From VRUE01 sp963762205 (GTDB lineage Bacteria > Actinomycetota > Thermoleophilia > Solirubrobacterales > 70-9): 64,000 nt of DNA. Positions 52,901 through 60,509 of this stretch are shown piece after piece. Each line of letters begins with the position of its first letter. The stretch's first letter is position 1. Location of the stretch: contig CAVXJZ010000003.1 of NCBI GenBank assembly GCA_963762205.1, positions 1 to 64,000 on the forward strand, given 5' to 3'. Below the pieces are notes generated by a model. The model searched no databases. It had not been told where the DNA came from and was given only the letters and a program-made list of their open reading frames with translations. The translations under genes and the position numbers were made by a program.

Positions 52901-53251
52901 GATGTCACCCTGGTTGGGATTGCTCCGGCGAAGGACGTAGATGTCGCCCGTCGTTTCGTCGACTGCGACGGACCCCGCCTGGCCGGGGGTCTGGAGTTCG
53001 AATGTCGTTTCGAGCGCGTGATTGTGCGCGGCCATCGCCGAGCTGGACGCGACCATGAGGAACGCCACGGCGGCGAGCGCAGCGAGCGCGATCGCGACGT
53101 GCCGGCGCCAATTGGATCCTCCGGTTGCGGGCGCACCACTGCCGTTGGAGGCCACGGGAATCACCGGGCTGAGGAAGGAGCCTCCGAACACAGACCGCCT
53201 GCCGGCGGCACGTTCGGTCGAACTCGCGAACGGCGATTCCCCGTCTCTCAC
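49996..53251 (-). CDS. Giant type A surface protein: NHL plus five FN3 domains and Cys-bracketed basic tail, frameshifted
   Basis: About 1084 aa after bridging one frame change near 52575. GTG start at 53251 with AAAGGAG seven bases upstream. A long basic N-terminus precedes the membrane or signal segment (VAIALAALAAVAFLMVASSS). Then NHL strands and one inserted domain with FTLTCPNGETTGEI, the same kind as in the A gene at 17271. After more NHL repeats come five FN3-like domains (e.g. YHYRVVMTNSVGTSEG, YHFRAVAVNFKGTTNG). It lacks the PD40 region of its paralogues. Tail: Cys-x52-Cys, rich in Lys/Arg/Ala, then STSGGSGQ. First gene of the large A-A-B-A-B operon. Confidence 0.82.
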
Positions 53252-53350
53252 TCGCTGTCTCCTTTGTGATCCCTGGAGTCCCGGCGCGGCCGCACGCCCT
53301 TCGCGGCCGCCTGCCTGAGGCTCTATTTCCCTGTACTTCCCTGTACTCCC

Positions 53351-53369
53351 CGCCCGTCCCTAACGGGCG
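53351..53369. promoter_or_regulatory. Small hairpin in the leader of the second giant operon
   Basis: CGCCCGT and ACGGGCG pair around a 5-base loop, close to the predicted transcription start. A tandem pair of CCCTGTACT units lies beside it at about 53330-53348. Either could be a regulatory leader element. Confidence 0.35.
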
Positions 53370-53377
53370 TAGCCGCA

Positions 53378-53406
53378 ACTGTAAACGGCAGATTTCACAA
53401 AGTCAA
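53378..53406 (-). promoter_or_regulatory. Sigma70-type promoter for the second giant A-B operon
   Basis: On the minus strand TTGACT (5/6 of the -35 consensus) and TACAGT (4/6 of the -10) are separated by exactly 17 bases. It is the best promoter match seen in the window and sits in the only AT-rich stretch upstream of the A gene at 53251. Predicted leader about 120 bases. Confidence 0.6.
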
Positions 53407-53465
53407 GGGGACCCGGCCGTGAGTGTTCCGATATGTGAAAGTTGGCTCTGGAGAGCGGTTTCCTG

Positions 53466-54158
53466 CTACCCGCCGAGCGCTTCGCGCAGATTCTCGACCT
53501 GCTCGCGGAGCTCGGCGAGCTCGGATTCGAGGCGGTTGAGGCGGTCTCCGGGGAGCGGCATCGGGCCGGCGCCGCTGTCCGGATCGGGGGCCTCGCCGGT
53601 GGCATCCGGCGGTCCCGATCCGGCCTCCGCGGGGAGGACCTGGGGGTACGGTCCCTCACCCTTCCCGCCGCCGAGCAGGTGCTCGTAGCGCTCCTCCTTC
53701 TGGCCCGGCCGGCGCGGCAGGCGAGAGACCTGCTCGCGCTCGATCAGGCGCTCGAGAACCTCCTCGACGGAGGCGAGATCGGCGAAGCCGTGGAGGCGCT
53801 CGCTGCGCTGCTTCAGCTCCCCGGGGGTCTGCGCCCCGCGCAGCATCAGGACCGTGAGCAGGCTCAGCTCGGCCGCGTCGACACCGAGCGCCTCGTCGAG
53901 CAGATGGCGGTACTTGCGCGCCCGGCCGCCCGGGCCGGAGGCGAGCCGCGTCCACCCGCGCAGGGCCAGCCGCCGCAGCGCCTCGAGCACCGTCGCCTCG
54001 TCGTAGTCGACGACCGGGTCGCGGTTCGTCGCCTGGTTGCAGGCGATCCGCAGCGAGTTGAGCGAGAGCGGATAGACGTCCGGCGTCGTCCGCTGCTTCT
54101 CGACCAGGCAGGCGACCACCCTGATCTCGGCGGCGTCGGGGGCCTCAGCCACGGTCAC
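53466..54158 (-). CDS. DUF480/YceH-like winged-helix protein
   Basis: About 230 aa from GTG 54158 (GTG at 54152 also possible). DUF480 hallmarks: EIRVVACLVEKQRTTPDVYP, LSLNSLRIACNQATNRDPVV, VLEALRRLALRGWTRLA, KYRHLLDEALGVDAAELSLL, LMLRGAQTPGELKQRSERLH, then LERLIEREQVSRLPRRPGQ. Residues about 170-200 are a Gly/Pro/Asp-rich linker and the last 25 form a short coiled coil (LNRLESELAELREQVENLRE). The family is broadly conserved with two winged-helix domains; its precise role is not settled. The start falls just after the pyrE stop, so the two are co-transcribed. Confidence 0.88.
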   Translation of the reverse strand: MTVAEAPDAAEIRVVACLVEKQRTTPDVYPLSLNSLRIACNQATNRDPVVDYDEATVLEALRRLALRGWTRLASGPGGRARKYRHLLDEALGVDAAELSLLTVLMLRGAQTPGELKQRSERLHGFADLASVEEVLERLIEREQVSRLPRRPGQKEERYEHLLGGGKGEGPYPQVLPAEAGSGPPDATGEAPDPDSGAGPMPLPGDRLNRLESELAELREQVENLREALGG

Positions 54159-54172
54159 CGCGGTCCCGGCGC

Positions 54173-54741
54173 TCAGCCACGATCGGGCCGCTCGGGGTAG
54201 ATCTCGTCGATCGTGACCAGCGCCCGGTAGGGCGCGCCTGCGGCCGCGCCTCGATGCTCTCGCCGCCGCCGGCGAGCCGGTCGACCACGGCGAGGACCGC
54301 GGCGACCTCGAGGCCCTGCTCGCGGATCCGCTCGATCGCGGCGACGGTCGAGCCACCGGTGGTCACCGTGTCCTCGACCACGAGGCAGCGGGCGCCGGGC
54401 TCGACCGGCCCCTCGACCCAGCGCTGCAGCCCGTGCTCCTTGCGCTGGTTGCGTACGAAGAAGCCGATCAGACCCCGCCCCGCCGGCACCGCGATCGCCG
54501 CGCAGGCAAGGGGAATCGCCGCCATCACCGGGCCGCCGACCGCGCTCGCGCTCGCCTCGGCCGCGGCGCCCGCGATCAGCTCGCCGGCCGCGAGAAAACC
54601 CGGCGGGCGGAGCAGGGCGCGACGGGCGTCGACGTAGTACTCGGCCTTCGCCCCGCTGGAGAGGGTGACCTCGCCGATCACCAGCGAGTGCTCGCGCAGC
54701 TCGGCGAGCAACGTGCCCCTGGCGGCATCGAGATCGGTCAC
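54173..54741 (-). CDS. pyrE: Orotate phosphoribosyltransferase, frameshifted near the end
   Basis: About 189 aa; GTG start at 54741. PyrE converts orotate and PRPP to orotidine monophosphate in pyrimidine synthesis. Seen here: VTLSSGAKAEYYVDARRAL at the N-terminus, GPVMAAIPLACAAIAV, FFVRNQRKEHGLQRWVEGPV (the flexible Lys-rich loop), and the PRPP-binding CLVVEDTVTTGGSTVAAI. After GGGESIEA a one-base change near 54243 is needed to reach APYRALVTIDEIYPERPDRG and stop; without it the frame runs on into the next gene. Cytoplasmic. Lies between an epimerase gene and a YceH gene in one minus-strand run. Confidence 0.88.
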
Positions 54742-54794
54742 GGCCGTGATCCTATGGGCGGATCCCCGCCGGGCGCCTCGCCAGGATGCAGGCC

Positions 54795-55728
54795 CTAGGC
54801 GAGCGCCGCGCGGAAGCCCTCGCGCCAGCTCGGATGCCGCGGCTGCCAGCCGAGCTCCCGCTTCGCCTTCGCATTCGACGCGCCCCGCAGGTGGACGCCG
54901 AACTGGACCGCGATCCTGCCGCCCACGAGGCGGGCGAGCCAGACCGGCACGTGGCGCGGCGGCTTGGCGCCGGTCGCCTCTGCATAGATGGGCAGCCAGT
55001 CGCGCATTGCCGCCGGCTCGTCGTCGGTGACGTTGTAGATGCCCGGGCCACCGCGGTCGAGGGCAGCGACGGTCGCGCTCGCCGCGTCCTCGACGTGGAT
55101 GAAGGAGGCGACGCCCGTTCCGGGGCCGATCACCGGCAGCATCCGTTTCGAGACCTGCCGCTCGATCGAGCCGCCGCGGTCGTAGTAGGTGCCGGGGCCG
55201 TAGAACTGCCCGTAGCGCAGGACCAGTCCCTCGATCCCCTCGGTTCCGAGCACCTCGCGCTCGTGCGCGACCAGCGCCCGCTCGCCCTCGTCGAACGGGG
55301 GCGGGGCGTCGTCGAAGGTGCGCGCGCCCTCGTCCTTGACCGAGGTCGCCCTCCGGCGCGTAGAGGAAAGCGATGCTCTGCGTCACGTAGCGCCGCGCCC
55401 CTGCCGCCAGGGCCGCGGTCATCAGGTTGCCGCCGCCCTCCTCCCTGACCCGGTTGGTGGGCGCATAGTCGAGCGTGCGGGGATTGTAGTCCTGCGGCAG
55501 GCTGGTCAGCTGGTTGACGACCACCTCCGGCGCCGCCGCCTCGACCGCCGCCTTCAGGACGGGGAGGTCGAAGACGTCGAGGACGACCGCGTTCGCCCCG
55601 GCGGCGCGGATCTCCTCGGCGCGCGCCTCGCGCCTGGTGGTGCCGGTCACCTCGTGGCCCGCCTCGACCAGCTGCCGCATCAGCGGCCGGCCGATCGCCC
55701 CGCTCGCACCCGCAACGAACACCTTCAT
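54795..55728 (-). CDS. NAD(P)-dependent epimerase/dehydratase family protein, frameshifted
   Basis: About 310 aa when joined across one frame change near 55340. The N-terminus has the Rossmann motif FVAGASGAIGRPLMRQL with Gly-x-x-Gly-x-x-Gly, then NAVVLDVFDLPVLKAAVE and YVTQSIAFLYAPEGD. After the shift: VLRYGQFYGPGTYYDRGGSI, GVASFIHVEDAASATVAALD, YNVTDDEPAAMRDWLPIYAE and LGWQPRHPSWREGFRAALA. It is an extended short-chain dehydrogenase of the nucleotide-sugar epimerase type; the substrate cannot be told. Cytoplasmic. The order LDT, small membrane protein, epimerase, pyrE, yceH on one strand suggests one transcript. Confidence 0.85.
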
Positions 55729-55767
55729 CCTGCGCCTCCTCTGCTCGGGTCCACCGCGCCCCTCGCC

Positions 55768-56167
55768 CTACTCGCCCTCGCCGGCGTTCAGGCGTTCCGA
55801 CACCCGCGCCAGCCAGGCGGCCGCGACGGCGCCGAAGGCGATCAGCAGGGTGTCGGACCAGCCGCGGGCGTCGCTCTTCGCCTCGCCGGTGTCGAAGGCG
55901 TGGTTGATCGCGTGGATGCCGTACCAGAGCGCCCCGAGCCAGAGCAGCGGCGCCCGCCAGGCGGGACGCGTGACGGCGAGAGCCGATCGCGACCCCGAAG
56001 GCGAGCATGAAGGCGCCGACGTCGCCGACGTAGTGGGGGTTCTCGAGCCCGTAGTGGCCGATCTGGTCGAAGAAGGTCGTCGGGGGCGACAGGGCGATCA
56101 GCCCCATGGCCACGTGGTAGGCGGCGAGGACCGCGAGGATTGCCCTTAGCGCCCGCTCGCCGATCAA
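55768..56167 (-). CDS. Small four-helix integral membrane protein, frameshifted
   Basis: About 132 aa after one frame change near 55985. TM1 ALRAILAVLAAYHVAMGLIA, then a loop FFDQIGHYGLENPHYVGDVG, TM2 AFMLAFGVAIGLAVTRPAWR, TM3 PLLWLGALWYGIHAINHAFD and TM4 LLIAFGAVAAAWLARVSERL. The His/Asn pattern (IHAINH) in TM3 and the loop resemble small membrane proteins of the DUF4345-type, but I cannot assign the family with confidence. It starts 15 bases after the L,D-transpeptidase stop. Confidence 0.65.
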
Positions 56168-56182
56168 GCCCTCGCAGCCCCC

Positions 56183-57136
56183 TCAGAAGACGAAGATGCT
56201 CTCGCCGTAGTCGATGCGCCTGTAGATCTCGGGCTGGTCGGCGATGAAGGTGCGGATGCAGCCGTGGCTGGCCGGATAGTCGGGCACCGATTCGTAGCCG
56301 TGCACGGCGTAGCCGCCGTAGAAGTAGAACGAGTAGTACATGCCGTGCGAGTTGTAGCCCGGTTCGGTCCTGATGAAGCTGAAGTGCCCGGTCACGGTCG
56401 GTGTCGACGGCTTGCCGGAGGACACCGGGTAGACGGCGAACGGCTTGTCGCCCTTGGCGAAGACGAGGACCTGCTTGGAGAGCGGTGCCTCGAGATGGAC
56501 GCCGGCGTTCGGGTGGCGGACCTCGTATTCGCCCCTGCCGGCAAAGGCCCGCTTGACGAGCCCCCTGCCGGCGCGCGCGCTGCGCGTCATCCCGTTCACT
56601 TTGCGGTAGGCGAGCACGCCGCGGGCGGTCTTGCCGCCGAAGCAGCGGCCGCTGTTGGCGACGTATCCCATCTTCCGCATCGCCTTCTTGAAACCGATCA
56701 CCACGACCCCGCACTGGCCCTTGTGCAGGGCGGGGACGGCGATCCGCCAGCTCTTGCGCACGGTGCTGTCGCCGCGCAGCCCGTGACCGGCCGGCAGCTT
56801 CGCCGAGGCCGCGTACTTGGCGACCTCGGTGACCCGGATCCGGGCACGAAAGGAGCCGCCGTGGACCCTCACCCTCTTCTTCTGGACGCGGCGGCCGTTG
56901 AGGTAGAAGGAGACCTCGACGCGCTGGCCGGGGACGAACGGCCTGACCGTGCCGGTGACGGGCACGGTGCTCATGATCTTGGCCTTGCCGCCGTGCAGGT
57001 GGCCGACCCGGATCTTGACCGTCGCAGCCTGCGGCCCCTGCGGGGGCTTGGGCGCCTTCTTCGCGGCCTGCGCGGGCGTCGCCGCGAGGAGGAGTGCCAC
57101 GGTCAGCGCCGGCACCGTCAGAGAGAGGCGTTTCAC
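56183..57136 (-). CDS. L,D-transpeptidase (YkuD domain)
   Basis: 317 aa, intact. Signal peptide to about residue 24 (TPAQA). The middle part has a peptidoglycan-binding-like helical stretch with VVVIGFKKAMRKMGYV and GKTARGVLAYRKVNGM. The C-terminal YkuD catalytic domain starts around 205 (GVHLEAPLSKQVLVFAKGDK) and carries the active-site motif HGYESVPDYPASHGCIR, with catalytic Cys 293 and His 291. It would form 3-3 peptidoglycan cross-links or attach proteins to the wall outside the membrane. It starts 10 bases after the CPBP gene stop and is near a class A PBP gene, a wall-synthesis neighbourhood. Confidence 0.93.
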   Translation of the reverse strand: MKRLSLTVPALTVALLLAATPAQAAKKAPKPPQGPQAATVKIRVGHLHGGKAKIMSTVPVTGTVRPFVPGQRVEVSFYLNGRRVQKKRVRVHGGSFRARIRVTEVAKYAASAKLPAGHGLRGDSTVRKSWRIAVPALHKGQCGVVVIGFKKAMRKMGYVANSGRCFGGKTARGVLAYRKVNGMTRSARAGRGLVKRAFAGRGEYEVRHPNAGVHLEAPLSKQVLVFAKGDKPFAVYPVSSGKPSTPTVTGHFSFIRTEPGYNSHGMYYSFYFYGGYAVHGYESVPDYPASHGCIRTFIADQPEIYRRIDYGESIFVF

Positions 57137-57146
57137 GCCGCCGATG

Positions 57147-57881
57147 CTACTGGCCGAGCAGGGCGACGGAGTTGTTCAGCATGTGCAGCAGGATGCAGGG
57201 AACGATCGAGCCCGTGCGCTCGTAGAGCAGCGCCAGCAGGAAGCCGAAGGCGATCAGCGGCGGCACCACCGAGACCCCCGTGGTGACGTGCAGGGCACCG
57301 AAGATCGCGGCGCTGATCAGCGCCGCCGCGTAGCGAGGCATGCGCTCGCGCAGACCGCCGAAGAGCATCCCTCGGAAGCAGACCTCCTCGCCGATCGGGG
57401 CCGCGATCGCGATCAGCAGGATCTGTATCCAGACCGGGCCGAGGTCGTCGGCGAAGTTCTCCTGTTCGGGTTCCCCGGTCAGGGCGACGTAGGCGATCAC
57501 GAAGACGAAGTAGGCGCCGATCGCGGCCGCCATCCACTTCAGCGCCGAGAGCCGGAAGCGAATCAGGCCCAGGCGCCGCACCGCCCCGGCCAGCTCGGCG
57601 CCCTTGCTGGCCGCGATCGCGAATGGCACGAGCAGGAAGCTCAGCTCCTGAGCCAGCTGCGCGAGCGCCAGCGCGGCGCCGCTCAGGTCGTTGGAGCCGG
57701 CGCTCTCGCCGACGTCGCCGAGGTGGTCGACGATCGCGATCGGCACGGCGAGCACGATCGCGCTGCCGATCGCCATCACCACCCCGAGCAGCGCCAGCCA
57801 CGGCCCCCAGTTCGTGTAGGGGAACTCCCGCCTGCCGGGAATCGCGTCGAGAGGCGCCGCGGTAGGTAGTTTTGCCTCCAT
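57147..57881 (-). CDS. CPBP family intramembrane metalloprotease
   Basis: 244 aa from ATG 57881. Six or more TM helices. Motif 1 is PIGEEVCFRGMLFGGLRER (Glu165-Glu166 and Arg170), motif 2 AIFGALHVTTG (His198), motif 3 ILLHMLNNSVAL (His233, Asn236): all three Abi/CPBP zinc-site motifs are present, so it should be active. The N-terminal 24 residues are cytosolic and proline-rich. Its start codon shares the CATG at 57879-57882 with the divergent MscS gene. Role likely membrane-protein or peptide cleavage. Confidence 0.9.
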   Translation of the reverse strand: MEAKLPTAAPLDAIPGRREFPYTNWGPWLALLGVVMAIGSAIVLAVPIAIVDHLGDVGESAGSNDLSGAALALAQLAQELSFLLVPFAIAASKGAELAGAVRRLGLIRFRLSALKWMAAAIGAYFVFVIAYVALTGEPEQENFADDLGPVWIQILLIAIAAPIGEEVCFRGMLFGGLRERMPRYAAALISAAIFGALHVTTGVSVVPPLIAFGFLLALLYERTGSIVPCILLHMLNNSVALLGQ

Positions 57882-58296
57882 GTCGCCGGCAGTCTCACAG
57901 GTCTCGCGCTCGACAAAGACGCGGCTGCGCTTCCTGCGCCGGCTGGCGATTCTGGTCGTGTTCGTGGTCCTCGCGACGATCGCGCTCGCCCAGTTCACCG
58001 AACTGCAGAAGCTCGCCGCCGGCCTCTTCGCCTCGACCGCGGTGCTGGCCGCGATCATCGGCTTCGCCGCCCAGCAGACGATCGGCAACATGGTCGCCGG
58101 CGTGCAGCTGGCCGTCGCCCAGCCGATCAAGATCGGCGACCGGATCGAGTTCGAGGAGGTCAGCGGCCGGGTCGTCGACATCACCCTCTCCTACACCTAC
58201 GTCAACCCGGGCGACGACAGCTCGATCGTGATCCCCAACCAGATGCTGGTCGAGGGCATCATCCACAACCGCTCCACCGGAGACACCCAGGCTTGA
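57880..58296 (+). CDS. Small MscS-family mechanosensitive channel protein
   Basis: 138 aa, short for MscS (usually over 250). One basic N-terminus, a TM helix (LAILVVFVVLATIALAQF), a second helix LAAGLFASTAVLAAIIGFAA and the conserved pore-to-beta segment FAAQQTIGNMVAGVQLAVAQ, PIKIGDRIEFEEVSGRVVDI and VIPNQMLVEGIIHN. The beta domain then stops, so the C-terminal alpha/beta domain is missing. The next gene's TTG overlaps its stop (TTGA). The start shares a CATG with the divergent CPBP gene. Could be a minimal channel. Confidence 0.82.
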   Translation: MSPAVSQVSRSTKTRLRFLRRLAILVVFVVLATIALAQFTELQKLAAGLFASTAVLAAIIGFAAQQTIGNMVAGVQLAVAQPIKIGDRIEFEEVSGRVVDITLSYTYVNPGDDSSIVIPNQMLVEGIIHNRSTGDTQA

Positions 58297-60443
58297 GCCG
58301 CAGGAGCCGACGCAAGAGGCGCCGCGGCGGCGCATCCAGCAAGGTGCTGCTCGTCGGCGGCGCCTTCCTCGCCCTGGTCGTCGCGATCGCGATCGGGGTC
58401 ACCAGCTGGGTGCTCGACGTCGCCGCCGACGCGCCGTCCCTGGCGTCCTGCAAGCAGGTCGAGGAGGGCGGCAACTCGGTCATCTATGCCGGCAACGGGG
58501 CAAGGCTCGGCGTGGTCGCCTCCGACGAGGCGCGCACGCCGGTCGCCCTGGGTCGGGTACCGGAGGACCTGCGGCAGGCGACGATCGCAATCGAGGACGA
58601 GCGCTTCTACGAGCACGAGGGGATCGACTCGGAAGCGATCCTGCGCGCTGCGCTCAAGGACCTCGAAGCCGGAGAGGCGATCGAGGGCGGCTCGACGATC
58701 ACCCAGCAGCTGGTCCGCAACCTCTGCATCTCCGAGCCCAAGCGCGACCTCGAGCGCAAGATCGTCGAGGCGAAGCTGGCGATCGAGTACTCCAAGCAAC
58801 ACTCCAAGGACGAAATCCTCGGCCAGTACCTGAACACGGCGTCCTACGGGACCGTCGACGGCAGCACGGCGGTCGGCGTGCAGGCCGCCTCGCGGATCTA
58901 CTTCTCGGAGCCGGTCTGGAAGCTGAGCCTGGGGCAGGCGGCGACGCTGGCGGGCCTGCCGCAGGCGCCGACCGACTACAACCCGATCCTCAACCCGGCC
59001 GGGGCCCGCGAGCGCCGCAACGACGTGCTCGCCAAGATGGCCGAGCTCGGCTTCGTCTCCAGGGCGCGGGCCGCGGCCGTGGCCCGGCACGGCCTCGACC
59101 TGGACGTGGACGAGGGCTTCTTCACCCACCGCCAGCCCTACTTCTTCGACTACGTCGAGGACAGGCTGATCGAGGCCTACGGCGTCAACACCGTGCGCCA
59201 GGGCGGGCTCGCCGTCCACACGACGATCGACCCGGAGCTGCAGCGGGTCGGGCTGGAGGCGATGGAATCGACGCTCCCCTACGAAGAAGACCCGGCGGCG
59301 GCGTTCGTCTCGATCGACCCGCGAAATGGCTGGATCCGGGCGATGGTCTCCAGCTCCAGCTACGACAGCAGCCAGTTCAACCTCGCCGCCCAGGGCCACC
59401 GGCAGCCCGGGTCCACCTTCAAGACCTTCGTCCTGACCACGGCGCTCAGGCAGGGCGTCGACCCCTACTCGACCTACTACGTCTCCAAGCCGCTCGACAT
59501 CGGCACCGGCCGCTGGGGACAGTGGCAGGTGCACACCGCCGACGAGGGATACCTCGGCACCGTCAACCTCAAGCAGGCGACGGTCGCCTCCGACAACACC
59601 GTGTTCGCCCAGCTCGACCTCGACGTCGGCCCCGAGCAGGTGGCGGAAACCGCCAGGTCGCTGGGGATCTCCAGCCCTCTGGACGGGATCCCGGCCGAGG
59701 GGATCGGCGGCCTGCGGATCGGCGTCTCGCCGCTGGAGATGTCCAACGCCTACGCCACCCTCGCCGCCGGCGGCATCCGGCGCGACCCGGTCGCGATCCG
59801 CCGCGTCGTCTTCCCGGACGGCCGGGTCGACGAGCCCGAGACGGCCGACCCCCGCAGGGTCGTCTCGGAAGCGGTCGCCTACGAGGTGACCCGATTGCTC
59901 CACGACAACATCACCGAAGGCACCGGCACCGCCGCCTACACGGGATGCGAGGGCCAGGCGGGCAAGACCGGCACCACCGACCGCTTCACCGACGCCTGGT
60001 TCGCCGGCTACCAGCCGAACCTGGCGACGGTCGTCTGGGTCGGCTATCCGCAGTCGAACGGGATCGAGATGACCAACGTCCACGGCTCGACCGTCTACGG
60101 CGGCACCTTCCCGGCCGAGATCTGGCACTCGGTCTACGCCGACGGCGAGGTCCCCTGCGAGTCGTTCAGCGAGCCCGAGACGCCGATCCGGTGGGCGCCC
60201 TTCTACGGTCGCTTCACCCGCGGCGGGCCGACCGGCGCCTCGCTCGGCGACGCGACGCGCGGCAAGGACGGGAAGCTGCCGGGGCAGGACGCGGTCGGTG
60301 GCTACGACCCCAGCGCCTACGCCCCCGGCGTCGGCCAGGACCCCTACGTGCCCCCCGCGTCGGCGGTCCCGCCACCTTCAGGGGGCGGGACGGGCATCGG
60401 CGAGGGCACCGCGACCGAGCCCGGCGACGGGGAAGGCGGCTAG
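58293..60443 (+). CDS. Class A penicillin-binding protein (PBP1a type)
   Basis: 716 aa, intact; TTG start overlapping the upstream stop. A basic start (RRSRRKRRRGG) and one TM anchor at about 17-43. The glycosyltransferase GT51 domain includes EDERFYEHEG (101-110, catalytic Glu) and GGSTITQQLVRN (132-143). The transpeptidase domain has STFK (374-377, catalytic Ser), SDN (433-435) and KTGTTD (558-563). The C-terminal 120 residues are a Pro/Gly-rich extension. It polymerises glycan strands and cross-links peptides outside the membrane. Lies downstream of MscS and upstream of a GT-C glycosyltransferase on the plus strand. Confidence 0.95.
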   Translation: MSRRSRRKRRRGGASSKVLLVGGAFLALVVAIAIGVTSWVLDVAADAPSLASCKQVEEGGNSVIYAGNGARLGVVASDEARTPVALGRVPEDLRQATIAIEDERFYEHEGIDSEAILRAALKDLEAGEAIEGGSTITQQLVRNLCISEPKRDLERKIVEAKLAIEYSKQHSKDEILGQYLNTASYGTVDGSTAVGVQAASRIYFSEPVWKLSLGQAATLAGLPQAPTDYNPILNPAGARERRNDVLAKMAELGFVSRARAAAVARHGLDLDVDEGFFTHRQPYFFDYVEDRLIEAYGVNTVRQGGLAVHTTIDPELQRVGLEAMESTLPYEEDPAAAFVSIDPRNGWIRAMVSSSSYDSSQFNLAAQGHRQPGSTFKTFVLTTALRQGVDPYSTYYVSKPLDIGTGRWGQWQVHTADEGYLGTVNLKQATVASDNTVFAQLDLDVGPEQVAETARSLGISSPLDGIPAEGIGGLRIGVSPLEMSNAYATLAAGGIRRDPVAIRRVVFPDGRVDEPETADPRRVVSEAVAYEVTRLLHDNITEGTGTAAYTGCEGQAGKTGTTDRFTDAWFAGYQPNLATVVWVGYPQSNGIEMTNVHGSTVYGGTFPAEIWHSVYADGEVPCESFSEPETPIRWAPFYGRFTRGGPTGASLGDATRGKDGKLPGQDAVGGYDPSAYAPGVGQDPYVPPASAVPPPSGGGTGIGEGTATEPGDGEGG

Positions 60444-60509
60444 CGCCTGACCGTCGGCGCCGGGGCCGCCTTCGCCCTGATCTGGCTCGGCTTCCTCGCC
60501 TACCTCGGC

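Noticed and set aside
35323..53251. Sortase or S-layer-type anchors on the giant proteins
   Set aside because: No LPXTG-plus-hydrophobic tail or SLH motifs are visible at their C-termini; all end in basic segments.
54145..55728. A single 527-codon frame joining an epimerase N-terminus and orotate phosphoribosyltransferase
   Set aside because: The middle is nonsense in this frame. The epimerase C-terminal half is in another frame and pyrE has its own start, so this is two genes joined by a frameshift, not a fusion enzyme.
58197..60128. A 643-codon open frame on the minus strand
   Set aside because: Antisense to the class A PBP gene, which has all catalytic motifs intact.
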